From Homalodisca vitripennis (Eukaryota > Arthropoda > Insecta > Hemiptera > Cicadellidae): 64,000 nt of DNA. This document shows, piece by piece, positions 25,071-37,739 of this stretch; positions within the stretch are counted from its first letter, which is position 1, and each line of letters starts with the position of its first letter. The stretch spans positions 70,049,501-70,113,500 of the forward strand of contig NC_060213.1 in assembly GCF_021130785.1 (NCBI RefSeq), read 5' to 3'. The notes under the pieces were generated by a model. The model was not told the DNA's origin. It made no database searches and saw nothing but the letters and a program-made list of their open reading frames with translations. The translations under genes were made by a program, and so were the position numbers.

Positions 25071-25481
25071 AGATTATTTTCCCTATTGTAACTTAATAAA
25101 CCATTCACTTTTATTCCAGTATAGTCTAGCCAATACAGTATTATCATTGAATTGTAGTACTTTTGTCGCAGTTTGGGCAATAAAGTTTCTAGGCATTTAC
25201 TAATCGCTTTAAGATAGAGATAGTAGCTTCACACTTATAAAAGCTTTAATATTTTATGCGTTACTTACAATTAACCACGAATTAAATAACTTTCTTTCTA
25301 AATTACATTTTGTCGGCAAGGAATTGGATTCATTTGATACTCAGTCTCCTAATTTTTAGATAAAACTAACCTGTGAAGCATCAAATCGGGGATCGCGAAA
25401 CCCAGAGAAGAAACCCTAGTTACATTTAACCATGAAAAGCGTTACCCTTTAAGTATGATTTGCTTTTGAATATGTGTATAT

Positions 25482-25706
25482 ATATATATTTTATGCCTTT
25501 CTCCTTTTATGCCTTACTCTGCCCGTCCTCATGGGCCACTGGCCTGTGCAAGGATCTTATCAAACAAAATAAGGAGGAGAGTCGATACAGTACAAGGTCG
25601 ATGGTACTGATAAAAAGTGCAACGGTCACAGACAGGATTCGAACCTGCGCTATCTCTAACTCAGACTCAAAGTCCAACGTCTTAGACCACTCGGCCATCG
25701 GCACTC
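25482..25706 (-). mobile_element. tRNA-derived SINE
   Basis: The head, 25704-25626 on the minus strand, resembles a class II (Ser/Leu) tRNA: box A TGGCCGAGTGG (25687-25697), box B GGTTCGAATCC (25635-25645). It has mismatches in the acceptor stem and an extra base in the anticodon loop. An unrelated body of about 140 bases follows, ending in an AT-rich tail at 25482-25490. That head-body-tail layout is a SINE, not a working tRNA gene. Confidence 0.7.
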
Positions 25707-25984
25707 CCAACATCCCGATTGTTATTGGTTTTGTTACTTCAAAATTATATTTATATTGTTAGGAAGTAAAATTAGCAAAAATTTATTAATTCAAAGATAA
25801 TTATTATTTCTGTAAGAAGCGCTGTAATCTGGTGGTCTTAAAAGAGCAAGTGTAGCATTTCTCAAATTGAGTTGGGGAGTTTTAAGCTTCAGAAACTGTA
25901 ATTATTGCTCAGACTACTATAAGGAAAGTTTAGTAACCTTTTAAGGTTCCTAATTAGACTCCGTAATTAGCTCCCGTCCTACGA

Positions 25985-26765
25985 AGAAGGTGAACTGGAG
26001 CTAAACTGAACATTCACACTGATTCAACCTTTTGCACTATAGCTACGTTTCTAGTGACAAAACTCAATTGTTCCACCGTGCTTCCTGGTCCGTGTCTAAA
26101 ACGTGGTAGTGCACTGAGTCTCAATTGAGTAGATATACATCTAATGAGACAGTGGGAATACCACTTCGGTTAGATAAAAGTATATTTATAGTCTAGTTGT
26201 CTCTGATATCAAAACTATGTAGAGTTATGTTTTACCTTCATTGTCGCCGACTTTTCTTAGATATCTTCTGACGAACATGACTCCACATTACAGGAGTTAA
26301 TCTGTGATAACGTCAGACTTCAGACGCAGTACTAAGAGCAAGGTGAATTGGAGCTAAATTCAACATTCAAACTCATCCAACCCTTCGCGCCAAAACTACG
26401 TAACGTGTAGAAAACTCAGTTGTTTCAACGTGCTTTGAGATCGTGTCAAAAAAATGTGTAATCAGTATATTAAGTAGGTCCACACGCTTAATGACCCAAT
26501 GAGAATACCTTATCACTCAAATAAAACTATATTTTTTATTCTTGGTCTCTTTGATGTCGAAACAATGTAGTTATTTTTGAGCTTCTTCATCAATGACTTT
26601 ACTTGAATCTCTTCAGAGGAACATGACTACCGATTCCAGGAGTTAAGTATGCGATAGCGTCAGATTCCAGACGCTGTACTTTGAGGAAGTTGAACTGGAG
26701 CTAAACTCAAAATAAGCATTGAATCAACCGATCCCACCATAGTTAAGTTACGTGGAACTGGTTGT
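25985..26765. repeat. Tandem array of the 350-bp satellite
   Basis: The landmark 'gaa(c/t)tggagctaaa' recurs at 25992, 26345 and 26692, so the period is about 350 bp. Each monomer has 'gtctctgat(a/g)tc', a 'cttcttca' segment, 'gacttc/ttccaggagttaa', 'gcgtcaga', then the landmark, then 'gtgtagaaaactca'. Related single copies lie at 8.8, 9.6 and 11.4 kb. Confidence 0.75.
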
Positions 26766-26769
26766 CCTG

Positions 26770-29700
26770 AACATATTACTTATTTAGTTTCTTCATAACT
26801 ATACTCTAATGTGGACCTTCGTAAACTAATGTGTCTTGAGTTGCATTGTTACGAAGTAAGGCTACGATTATAATTATATTAATGCAATAAAACAATACTA
26901 ATATAATTGGGTAAAAATCAATTAGCCATTTTATTAAGTTCAAGTAAAAACTCAATCCTGAGTGAAGGCAGTTGTTTACTTATAAAACTGTCTGGAACGC
27001 AACAGAGGTCCAAATATTGAGAACAATAAGGCACGTGATGACACATGAGAAAACATCAATAAACAGCCTTTTTTAGTTTTAAGAGATCATATTTCTGTAT
27101 GGATTACTCACGTTTTATGACGCTGTGTTGTGTCATAAAACCTCATGACACAATGGTTTTATGTATGGAATTCCATACAGATGAAGGATGCTTGAACTCC
27201 ACATTAGGCTACATAGGAGACGGGGAATTTTCTGTTATTGTCATCAAAATTCTGATTAAACTCCTGTAGAGAGTAGTTTACACTCTATGGTCATAGATAA
27301 ATTCCATTTAATTCAATGCAATTCCTTATTAAAAAAAATACAACAAAAGTTTGTTCAACAAGCGCATTTGAACAAATCCATTTAGCTTTGGTTGCGAAGA
27401 TATTTAGCGATGAATATAACTGAAATATTAGTAAATTATTAATTAATTTACATTTCCATAATTCAAAACATGTGTAAATATGAATAAAAGTACTCATTAA
27501 GGCTAGATATGCTGAGAAGAGCCTGCATTAAATTTAATTAATGAGGAGTGGAATCTACTTGTGGTTATATTCATGTTACAAAATAAGTAAAATATAGCCC
27601 ATCATCAAACCGTCAATGTTATGAAAGGTGAACGTAAACTATTATGTAAAATGAAACAATAAAGAAAAGACACGTACCACTGAGAAAAGAAGTAATAAGA
27701 TATCCTTATAGCCTTCTATAATGGTATCTAGGATAACCCTATCTCATACTATTAAATCACATGGATGTAATAATAATATTCCTCATTTCCTGATCAATTT
27801 AATTCCATGCGTCAAATACACACACTAATATATAGTTACATGCTGTTTATTGTGTTTTATATTATATATTAGTAGTTCTGTAATTAACAAAGTTATACTA
27901 CCTAATATATAAAAATTACGTGTTACGTTCTTAGTGGTTACACTCGTCAGAAACTGCTCAATCGATTTTTATAAAGTGTGTGTATATTTGGTAGGTATTA
28001 TAATAGGTCGTAAATGATATTTAATACCACTAGGTGAATAGAGTGTACCTCTCCAGACAAATTTAAAAACAATAATTTTGAAATTTTTCAGATGATACAT
28101 AGCATACCAACACATCTGATAAAATTACTTTGGCGAATTGGTTGACAAGAATTTTGCTACGATCTCTTGGACCTTCCATACTCCATTGTACCCTTTATTT
28201 AGGAGATATAAAATGAATACTTTTTTAAAATATATAAAATTAAGTTTCGTATGCGACACATTGCCATTTAAAAAACTCCAATTTGTATGTGTATTTTTAA
28301 TTATACCATTATTATATTGCAGGATAATCTTGAGACCTGCTTAAAGTTACCTAAATTGCACTACTTATAAATTATTATTATTATTAGTGCAAATGCCAAT
28401 GATAGACTCTAATTTCACGTATGCATTTAAGTAAATATGAATAACGGATTAGAGAAATTTTTGATTAAGGTGTAACCTTGCTCCTGGATAATACTGTGTC
28501 TCTGAAGCAAATATATCTTTAAAGTAATAGCTTAAATGCCAAAGGTAACCAAATAAGTGCTACAGATTTAAGTTTGAACTGTAAGTACTACGTCTTGGTC
28601 ATATTGATAGATTTGTTGGTAGACAGAAGAAATTCAGGTCCTAATCCTAAATATCATCCTAGGTTCCAACTAATCGTGCTTTTGACACCACTCTCCATGT
28701 CATCCTAGCAATAAATTGATTATAAAATCCTATCTCCAAGTAGGTACAGAAGTACAGGTCCGTGTCAGCGGAGAATATTTTAACGTATATGTCCAGAAAT
28801 TGTTAAGTATCCAGACGAAATATACTAAAGAATAAGGACACATTTAATTCATAGAGGGAGTAAATTATAGAGTAATATACCAAGCGTTTAATGTTGAATC
28901 TTAAATGGTGCAATAGAACGAAAATTTAGTAAGTTGGATCTTCGTCAGAACTGCCACTATGTCAGATAACTATCTAATAAACGCTTGACTTTCATATAGT
29001 TTAATATGATAGGCAATTAAAACCTAAATGTATCAATGAGGTACCTAGACCGATCACCATAATTCGCTAAGCAAGTTGCGAGGCATTGTTTTGCTCCATG
29101 TATAACTTAATTTAAACGCGTTCAATTTCCTACTAAATTGACATTCGCAATGATAGTAAAAAAGTTGCAAGGCAAAACGATTTTCGTATGTGTATTACAT
29201 TTGGGCACACCATGTTTGCCATGCCGACAATCATACGTGGTATGTTATTGCATGAGGAACCAACGAGCTTATTTGTGCTGGTTAAAAACATACTTACGAA
29301 ATATATCGCACACTCATTTGCTATTATAAATTAATATTGATGTATTTTATTAAATTTTTCTACTATATGATAAAAAATGTACTACTTTTTCACTTCATAT
29401 TCAACTTTTAAGATATCATACAATAATATTTCAGTTACATTAATTAAATACATTGAAACTGAAAAAATTTATAGTGTAGTTTTTTTGACATTTTACAACC
29501 GACATCGCCATAATCTTCCTAGTTCTAATCTTCTTTATGTCATATATCAGAACTTCGTTTGCCGTCTCAGCTAATGGTATATGGACTTGTGAAAATAACG
29601 TGTGTTCTTCGTTTGCACAGTAAAAACTAGTACAAGATTTTCATCCCACTGGCTCAACAAAAACTATTGAACGCTATTAACAAGTAGAAGCGTTCAATTT

Positions 29701-31260
29701 AAAATATTAATGGTCGGTGCTCATTTATAGGTTGAGGGTTACCGAATCCTATTACTCGAGAATGTGAAACTTTCATTTATGTTTGCATATTCCTCTATCT
29801 GTATACCTGTCCGTACGATATCTGTTAAAGAATTGTACTATAGATTTAATTTTCCATTCTTAATTTTTATATAATAACACTGGTGATGGTGTTCCTCCGT
29901 AGGATTCGGATGAGCAATTATTTTTACAACTGTTATTAATTTAAAGTGTAATTTAATATAAGTCCAAGATTAAGTACTAAAAACAGTACACTTGTACCTA
30001 TCGTGTATGCAAATTTGGTCTTAATTGGGAGATTTCAAGTTTTCGAGCTATGATATTTTAAAATTTCAATTTGGTTGCTAACCATTAAAAAGCGTTACCT
30101 TCTTCGTTCAATATTGCTTTAATTTAGTATTCTTAAATAATTTGTTTTATTTCTATAAATGCAGAAATAAGTAATCTAAATTTAAATTAATTCTTGTCAT
30201 TGCAGTTCTGCTAGTTTTTTTGTGATTAACGTCCAAACTTGGGTATCTGTACTTTTTGACTAAAGCGATTCTCGCGGAGACCAACTAAACGATTCGTAAA
30301 GCAACAACTCGACCTTCTATAATTTTGCCGCCCCTGCAATTTTGCCATCCGAGGAAACGGCCCTCCCTGCACCCCCTAGCTGCAGCTCTATAACTACCAT
30401 CCTAACAACATCTTATTTTGATGACTTTTTGTATAGACTTATATTCTTCAATTTATAAAGTATCAATAAAAATGATATAGTGGAAACTCAATTTTAAAAT
30501 TCAGCGAAAAATTTATTCCAGATGACCCTTGTTTTGTAATGCCTATATGATCTAACATAATGAACATAATGTGACTGTATCACATGGCATTATAACTCGA
30601 GAAATATTTTATCTGCATATAACTCGTTAATTTTGTATGAAAGCTTATTCCTACATAGACAAGAATGAGTTCTATGATGGTGTATGTCCAGCCATGGGAT
30701 TTTATTGAGCACCATTGAAGCCTATCATTCAGTAGGGTGGTAAATTTATCTTTTGCCTATGGGGAATGATTTTTGCGTACCCATAGCAGATCTTAAGAAT
30801 GACATAGGCTATAAACTATAGCACATAAATATTACATAAAACCTCATCGAATCCTGTTACATGCTCTTGATTCGTATTCCTACCTTTTCATTAATTTACT
30901 GGCAATCGGTTTCTACCGTTGAATACCATTCACGCATTACTGCCACATGCAACTTTTGGGTCGACTTAAGTAACTCCCTCTAAGAAGCGTGAATAACTGA
31001 ATCCTTGTAAATTGTCTCAACTAAACAATTCCAGTAACTTAAAAGAAATATAATGCTTTACTTGCTTCGCACACAGAAAATAATTAAATTTATAAAACAA
31101 AGTAATTTAATTTATAAAATATTTACATTAAGTATATTTACATTACTTATTAACATAATTAATGTAAATAATGTTCTAGAACTACTCTCAAAGTCATATA
31201 CAAATATGACGTGCTTTGACAAATCATAGTGTAGTCGTATACTACAAATAAATGATAGCA
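26770..31260. other. No gene seen; intergenic
   Basis: 4.5 kb between lipocalin A and the orphan promoter copy. It contains nested inverted repeats at 27091-27188 but no exon matching the lipocalin pattern (no G-x-W or GYNT exon on either strand) and no recognised transposon. Confidence 0.5.
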
Positions 31261-31267
31261 ATTAGAA

Positions 31268-31380
31268 TAACAAGAATAAATGTGGTTCATAAATAGAAAT
31301 TATGAGACAGCAGAAGGATCGTTGTTAATGGCTGGGCTTTGTTATGGATAAGTGACTTAGCAACAAGTCATGTCTTAAGC
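31268..31380. repeat. Block paralogous to 9841-9955
   Basis: Same orientation as its partner. It lies downstream, in minus-strand terms, of the orphan lipocalin-type promoter at 36 kb, as its partner lies downstream of lipocalin A. Confidence 0.55.
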
Positions 31381-32900
31381 ACTGTGATAAATTGGCCTTT
31401 TGTTTGCTTACATTAGCACTTAAATTATAAGTAATACACTACATAAAGTTTCTTAAATATGGGCTCCCATTGTTCTATGAATATTATAAATAATTGGATC
31501 CGTCTTCATTACTATGCAATATAAGTAGAATATAGTGTATTGCACGTTCTTTTGCTATAGATAGACTCTTTTACTGCGAAATATTATTATTCACGATTTA
31601 TTATGGAACACAAAATACGTGGAATGGACAATATACTTATAGTACTGTCTTAAATATTTTCTCCACAAAATGTATGTAGCTTGGAATTATTTGTATGGTT
31701 ACAGATTTTTAAAATGGCATAAATAAAGTACAGGCAAAACTATTTATACGACAAACTATAAATGGACGATAGAACTTAAATCATGATACAGGATTAGATG
31801 TTAGAAATAGTCAATACTTTTTGGTGAACCCATGCTGTTTAAGATAATATTTTTCTGTTTAAAGTAGAATTCTGAAGAAAACAATATCTACTGTTACCAG
31901 TTTCACAACATGCGACTACAAAAAGTTCATTCATATTATTGCACGTTTCTACTTCCTGAGCATAAAAACTGGATATATTAAACATGTATATAGAGCGATA
32001 CTGATACTATTTTCTAAGCGTTTAAATATACAAGAACAAAAATACAGAAATTTATAAAAAATATACTGATTATTCCTTGACACTGTATCTTTGAAATATC
32101 ATGGGTACTATTCCCTGGGAGGCTACATAATGTTTTAGTGTATTCTGAAATTTTCACTTTTTAGTGTATTATAAAATCTTTAGGGTATTTAATTAAAATG
32201 CCAGTAACATGTTTCTCTAAATCGCAAATAAAATTCAAGAATCCAATGAATGAAGTGATTTCAATATCTCCCTGATATTAAAAAACGTAATAGAATGTTG
32301 TCACCCACAATTACATTTTATTAAAAAAAATAATGTTAAAGGATTTCACACATTTTTTTCTCTTTAAGTATAGTTTTAATAATTAATGTTTTAGCAAAAG
32401 ATTTATCTAGACCCATTTCTTACACTACTTGAACTGCACTTCCAAAAGAAGTGTACAGAGCTGGCCCTCGTCTTTGCTATTCATGTAGCAATTAGAATTC
32501 ACTGGTTGCTAAACATTTCATTGATCTAACAGAAATTTAAGATTTATAAATTCAATGTATTCGAACTATTAGTTATGTTTGAAACCTAACGTTTTCTGTT
32601 TGAGGCTAACTTCAATATGCTGTAGTATCTCAATGCTTAGTGAAGATACATATAAAATAAGTATAACAAGATCTAAAAACTCACATAAGTACCTATTTCA
32701 AGTAAAAAAAGCACAACAGTGAAACACATGCTCTAAAAAACATGTATTTTTAACATTTTGTTAAAAATATTTTATCTAAAGTTATCGGTATTCAAACCCA
32801 ATAGCAAAAATATTATCTTGTATTTGCCTATTTGAAGTAAAACAATGCAAATGAATATCCAATAAACAAATTAAACAATAAAACATGCACACAAACAAAT
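31381..32900. other. No gene seen
   Basis: AT-rich intergenic sequence without recognised features. Confidence 0.55.
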
Positions 32901-32959
32901 CAAAATTAAAGTTGGGGATAGGCTTGTGGAGGATGAGAGTGAGATTACCAGTCGGCTTA

Positions 32960-34762
32960 TAATAAGTTTTTCGCATCCGTTGCTGACGGGCAAGGGCCTC
33001 GGCCATCTGACCCTAAAGTAAGCCCTGGTGAAAGCAGAGCCCAGCAGCAACAATGGTGCTGGCGGCAGTTGTTGAGGATGAGCTTCACCTAATTATCCAG
33101 CAGCTCCATGCTAAAAAATCAAACAACCTTAATCTGATGTTCTCGTGGTTCATTAAAAAATGCTGCAAGCATTTAGTGAGACTATTAACTGTATTAGTAA
33201 ATTATTCATTCCGAACAGGAGTGTTCCCCTCTCTCCTTGAAATTTCAAAAGTTGTTCCAATTGTAAAGAAATACGACCCAGCTTCTATAAATAACTACCG
33301 GCATGTCTCAATTTTGTAGTATTCAGCAAAAATTTTGAAAAGCTTTTTCTTATAAAAATTCTTAACTTTTTGGAAAAATATAATCAGCAATGAACAGTTT
33401 GGGTTCAGAAAGGGTAAATCGACAACCGACGCAGTCGTTTTTTCTTGTCGATATGATTGTAGAGGGGATTGAATGTCGGAACCACAAAATGAGTGTGTTC
33501 CTGAATCTGTCCAAAGCATTCGACTGCGTTTTCCACAATATACTGTTCGAAAAACTTGAGTCCCACGGCATTCGAGGCCTGCCTTTTAAATGCCTTAGCT
33601 CATTTCTAAGCCGCAGATCCCAAGTTGTCCAGATATCAAATAAATCATCCAAATCAATAGATCTCAGCTATGGAGTATCCCAGAGGTCTATCGTATCGTC
33701 AGTCCTGTGCTTTTCCTGCTTTATGTCAACGACATAGAATCATCGCTTCTGCATAGAAGAACAGTGCAATTTGCAGATGATACGACTCTTTTTTTCAATG
33801 CAAGATCAAGTGAATTTTTGAAAAAACAGGCTTTTGTTGATATCAAAAACTGTGTCCAATACTTCAACAGACTCAACCTCACAATAAACTCTTCGAAAAC
33901 CAAAGTTTAAATTTTTTTTGCTCACTGCGGGCAACCAGTGTGGACCTGCCATCTTGATGGTTTGACTCCACACTGGACGAAGTCTACTGTTCAAAATTCC
34001 TTGGAATGTACCTTGATCGAGGACTAACATCGAACGTGCACATAGATCATGTTTACGCCAAAATCTGCTCAGGCATCTTTGTTCTGAGGTCTTTAGCAAA
34101 ACTGCCCGAATCAGGTACTTATTACGGCGTATTGTGGCTTCATATACCCCCACCTGGCCTATGGAGTGCTCCTTTGGGAAGCTTGCGCTAACACTCAGTT
34201 CCAAAGAGCTTTCAGAGTCCAAAAAAAGCAACTCGAATCATCGCAAAAATCAAATTCAGAGAGTCGTGCAAGGAAGTGTTCAAGAAATTGCAGCTGTTGA
34301 CTCTGCCGTGTCTCTACATATTGGAAACAATTCTGTTTTGTACGAATAAATGTACCTTAACCAGAGGCCAAGACATACACATGTATGAGACACGTGGCAG
34401 ATCAAACTACCTTCACAAGCGGGTGTTCAATTCCTCAACAGACTGCCCAATTCAGTCAAAGATGCTCCAACGCCAAAGGCGTTTAAGACTCGCCTAAAAC
34501 GCTTCTTGGTGTCTCAAGCATCGTATAATGAACGTGAGTTTAGGCTTTCAAATGGGAAGTCGCCCAAGTAGTGGACTGACCCCACTGTTCGAAATGGGTT
34601 GCATTGGCGATTAATGAAAGAGATGTGATTGTAAAGTCTGTATGTGTATTATAGTATGAATGACAGAAATGTTAAGATATCATTATTAATTGACTTTCCA
34701 TACGATGTAATTATTGTCTCAGCAATAAAATAGATTTGATTTGATTTGATTTGATTTGATTT
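32960..34762 (+). mobile_element. Non-LTR retrotransposon, 5'-truncated (Jockey/CR1-like)
   Basis: Reverse-transcriptase coding remains on the plus strand end in 'agcaataaaatagatttgat' and a (TTTGA)n tail at 34733-34762, the usual 3' end of a target-primed element. The endonuclease half is missing. Confidence 0.82.
33053..34500 (+). pseudogene. Reverse transcriptase, broken
   Basis: Frame segments in order: 33053-33319 ('GVFPSLLEISKVVPIVKK' and 'NNYRHVSIL', the N-Y-R-P-I-S motif mutated); 33390-33700 ('MSVFLNLSKAFDCVFHNILF', RT motif A with Asp, and the motif-B region 'YGVSQRS' in place of G-V-x-Q-G-S); 33707-33910 ('VQFADDTTLFF', the F-A-D-D active site); 34000-34190 ('FLGMYLDRG', thumb); and a C-terminal piece to about 34500. 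Stops and frameshifts separate the pieces. The type with no downstream RNase H, plus the pentamer tail, suggests the CR1/Jockey group. Confidence 0.82.
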
Positions 34763-35440
34763 ATCCCGCACTAATGATTTGGAATCGAAAGGAATTCCAA
34801 AGCGACTCCGGCACACTGCCAACACAGTTAAACAAAGAGTACGAGGCTGTTTATCGAACGAACATACCCAGATAAAGTTCAGAGCAGTACTGTACTGCAA
34901 AATGCGTTAGAGAAAGAGCAGCGATACATTGTTTTAGACGACCTAACAAGACGAGATTCGTAGCCACACTGCCACTTCCAACGGGTACAAAAGGGGGTTT
35001 CGATTCTTCTCACCTTGATTCAGAGTGAAAACGAGACCCCTTCTGCTAGTTCATAGCACGGCGAGTTTCAGAGCGGCTCTGCCGAGGACAGACATTACGC
35101 GATGAATCCACCAATGAGAAAGAGATGCCTTAATCGGAAGATAGAGTTAAAAGTATATCAAACCAGCTTATTTATAAAAGAAATTCTAAGTATTAAATAA
35201 AACACTCTAATTAGACATTTGCAAATACGATACAACAGAATTTCTTACATTTATCATCGTTATATGTTACAAATGTATTACAGTACGTCCGTGGACGGCA
35301 GGAAATATACCCTCTTCTTCAGTTGTGAAGAACATTATTACAAGCCAAATTGTGGAACAATGGTGGGCTGCCACTAAAAAGGAAACTCATGATCCACCCA
35401 TAGTCATACGCGAAAACTGCTGAATATATATATAATATTT
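34763..35440. other. GC-richer segment of unknown nature
   Basis: 34790-35130 is noticeably GC-richer than its flanks and directly follows the non-LTR tail. No frame looks coding. It might be the insertion target of the LINE or another non-autonomous element. Confidence 0.35.
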
Positions 35441-35929
35441 CTTCTCTAATTTCCATATTTATGAGTTACACGCAAAATTATTAGAATATTATAATTATGC
35501 TTCAGTTAACATATTATGGTCAGTCAATTATCTAAATATTTTAACTTAGACAATTTTTCAGCTCATAAACTATAAAATATACCAACCTAAAAGCAACGTT
35601 ATTGGTGTTGTAGTTTATGTGTAAATATGTTATTATTGCGTCTAAACTTTTTCTGTCTGATACAGTATGAAACTTATAATGTTACCTTTCATAGGATGTG
35701 TTACAAAATCAAATAAACAATAATGATTACTTAAAAAGTTCCAACGATAATCCTTTACACATTTCTGAAATATTTCAATTTTATACTAAAAAAGGTCTTC
35801 AACAAAGTATTACATAGGCCTACCTAATACACTAGTGACCATAACGTTTCTACAAAGAACGATCATTTTAAAAGTTACAATTATTTACAAAAACAATGAA
35901 ATATTCCTTTCACCATCACTCACTATTAC

Positions 35930-36110
35930 CTGTGTAGGGACACGTACAATGTATTGCTGTAGTCCTGCCCCATAGCGATAGTTCTTTATTTGTCCACGTG
36001 TGTGGTTATCACCTCTTTTAGCTTATATAATAGTTTACCTCATTAATAAACAATCAACCATGTAAATTTATTTCTGTTCAACTAAAGAAAACATTATTGT
36101 CTTTGAAATA
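35930..36110 (-). promoter_or_regulatory. Orphan copy of the lipocalin promoter and first exon
   Basis: Same module as at 25.0 and 59.15 kb: CACGTG at 35995-36000, a 3-base gap, AAATAAAG at 35984-35991, and a 16-nt exon end at 35930-35945 followed by a GTAATAG donor. The 16-mer begins ACG, not ATG. Upstream similarity to the 59-kb copy continues about 120 bases ('attgtctttg.aatat.c.tttg.aaatgtgtat'). No lipocalin exon follows on the minus strand before the gene A promoter. Confidence 0.6.
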
Positions 36111-36119
36111 TTCTTTTGC

Positions 36120-36890
36120 AAATGTGTATTAAAGGTACAAGCATAATGAAACACAAAAATTTAAAACTTCGGTTTCAAAAAAAAATAAGTCGATGTGGTT
36201 TTTTTTATAATTATTGTGTTTTAAAACTTTAATCAAACTAGGAGTTTGGGTTTAGTTTGGACTTAATTCTTGAGCCCATGGGATTTGGATATATCATTTG
36301 GAACATGCAAACAATGGTGATTAAGGCTAACGTATAGCTCAAATGATAATATATTCCAATAGAATATTGGAAGCACATAATGCTTACGTTTAGGGGAATC
36401 ATTATTCTACACGATGGAGCTAGGTTTTATCAGATACAAGTAAAAACCGGTTGCATTTTCGTCGATTGAATTATGTCAAAGTCTCAGACTCGGAGGATAA
36501 TGCCATCCGATCCTTGATGAGATCTGACCGACAATAATTTTTGTGACCGACCCTTGAGATGCGGTTTGTGGCATTCAATTCAGTAAGCTATTACCTTTAA
36601 AATTATGTATCACAAGGTATAGGCTTCCATTAAGAATATTCACGATACCCTCGGCAGGACGTCCCCCGTTGGTGTGACATAACAAAACATTGTTCCAAAA
36701 AGTAGATGCCCAATCTCTATCACGATTGTAAGAGGTTTCAAATTTATATTTAAATTATTAAAGGATATATTTGGGTGTTTCCAGACATAATATACACCCT
36801 GTATAGTCTAATAACATGTTGCAAGCACGCCAACCAACATGTGTAACCATAAGCCAAATTAATAAGCAAACTTAGTATACTAAAATAGTA
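36120..36890. other. No gene seen
   Basis: Intergenic; nothing recognised. Confidence 0.5.
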
Positions 36891-36899
36891 GTTCAATCG

Positions 36900-37720
36900 A
36901 TAGTGTTGATAAGAGGAAAATCATATAAATGATAACAATAACAGTATTAACAATAATAGCAATAGCTAACATAACAGTAACAATGAAACAACATCAACGT
37001 GATAAATATAAACCAACCAGTACACTCATGATAGTAAATAACATTAAGGTAAATGAATCTAATAACAATAACAAAATATAGAAGATAAGGTATACAACAC
37101 TATAAGCAATAATATAACATAATGGCTTAGAAAGTAAATTTATCAAACAGAAGGAATTGATCTAAAGGAAGCAAGAGGGCTTTCCTTCTGAAAGTCTGGA
37201 GTGGCATTCCAAAGAACTCCAGTTGAGAGGCATTTCCCAAGCACATAAGACGAGGGACAGTGCTGTGGTAGACATACGCAGTGTGATAGTGATGTCTGCT
37301 TAAAGTCTGTATCAGGTGAGTTCTCTGTGGAATATGGATGTCGATCAGCTGAAGGAGCTCGGGGCAGTCAAGTAAGCCATTAAAAACCTTGAATAGGAAA
37401 ATCAGACCCAAGCCAATGCTTCTGGAAGAGAGAAAGTTAATACTATGCTGATTAGCAATTTCACGGACGTCAACATCAGAGTAATTAAGACCACTCGTAA
37501 TACCCTTCAAACGAAGAAAGCGTCTCTGTACATTGTAAAGTGAACAGCAATGTCCAACCTGATAAGGTGTCCAAATCACAGACCCATATCCCAAGATAGG
37601 ACGCACAAGTGTCACTTACAGTAACTTGATGGTACCAGATGAAAAAGCATTTCTTGATGCACGAAAAATAATTCCCAATACTCTATTGGCCTTAGCGCAG
37701 ATAACTGCTATTTGATCTCC
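36900..37720 (-). mobile_element. Non-LTR retrotransposon 3' fragment
   Basis: The C-terminal reverse-transcriptase end (37127-37720) is followed on the minus strand by an A/T-rich 'ttattgttatt' tail (about 36900-37120). It differs from the element at 33-34.8 kb. Confidence 0.7.
37127..37720 (-). pseudogene. Reverse transcriptase C-terminal fragment
   Basis: The long frame 37615-37127 starts 'TLVRPILGYGSVIWTPYQVG' and continues 'LYNVQRRFLRLKG', the widely shared end of Jockey/CR1-type RT proteins ('LVRPILEYGS..W.P', then 'Q.RFLR'). A TAA immediately upstream interrupts it, but the same frame continues to about 37720 ('ICAKANRVLGIIFRASR'). It is 5'-truncated and inactive. Confidence 0.8.
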
Positions 37721-37739
37721 CGGAACAAGACTAAGTGAA

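Noticed and set aside
25626..25704. Functional tRNA (Ser/Leu type) on the minus strand
   Set aside because: Acceptor-stem mismatches, an extra anticodon-loop base, and a SINE body and tail directly attached.
29138..29329. Possible third lipocalin N-terminal exon on the minus strand ('MVCPNV')
   Set aside because: Only a Cys-Pro coincidence; no consistent splice donor, no signal peptide match, and no following G-x-W exon.
33295..34231. Several minus-strand open frames of 60-141 codons
   Set aside because: Antisense shadows of the reverse-transcriptase relic on the plus strand.
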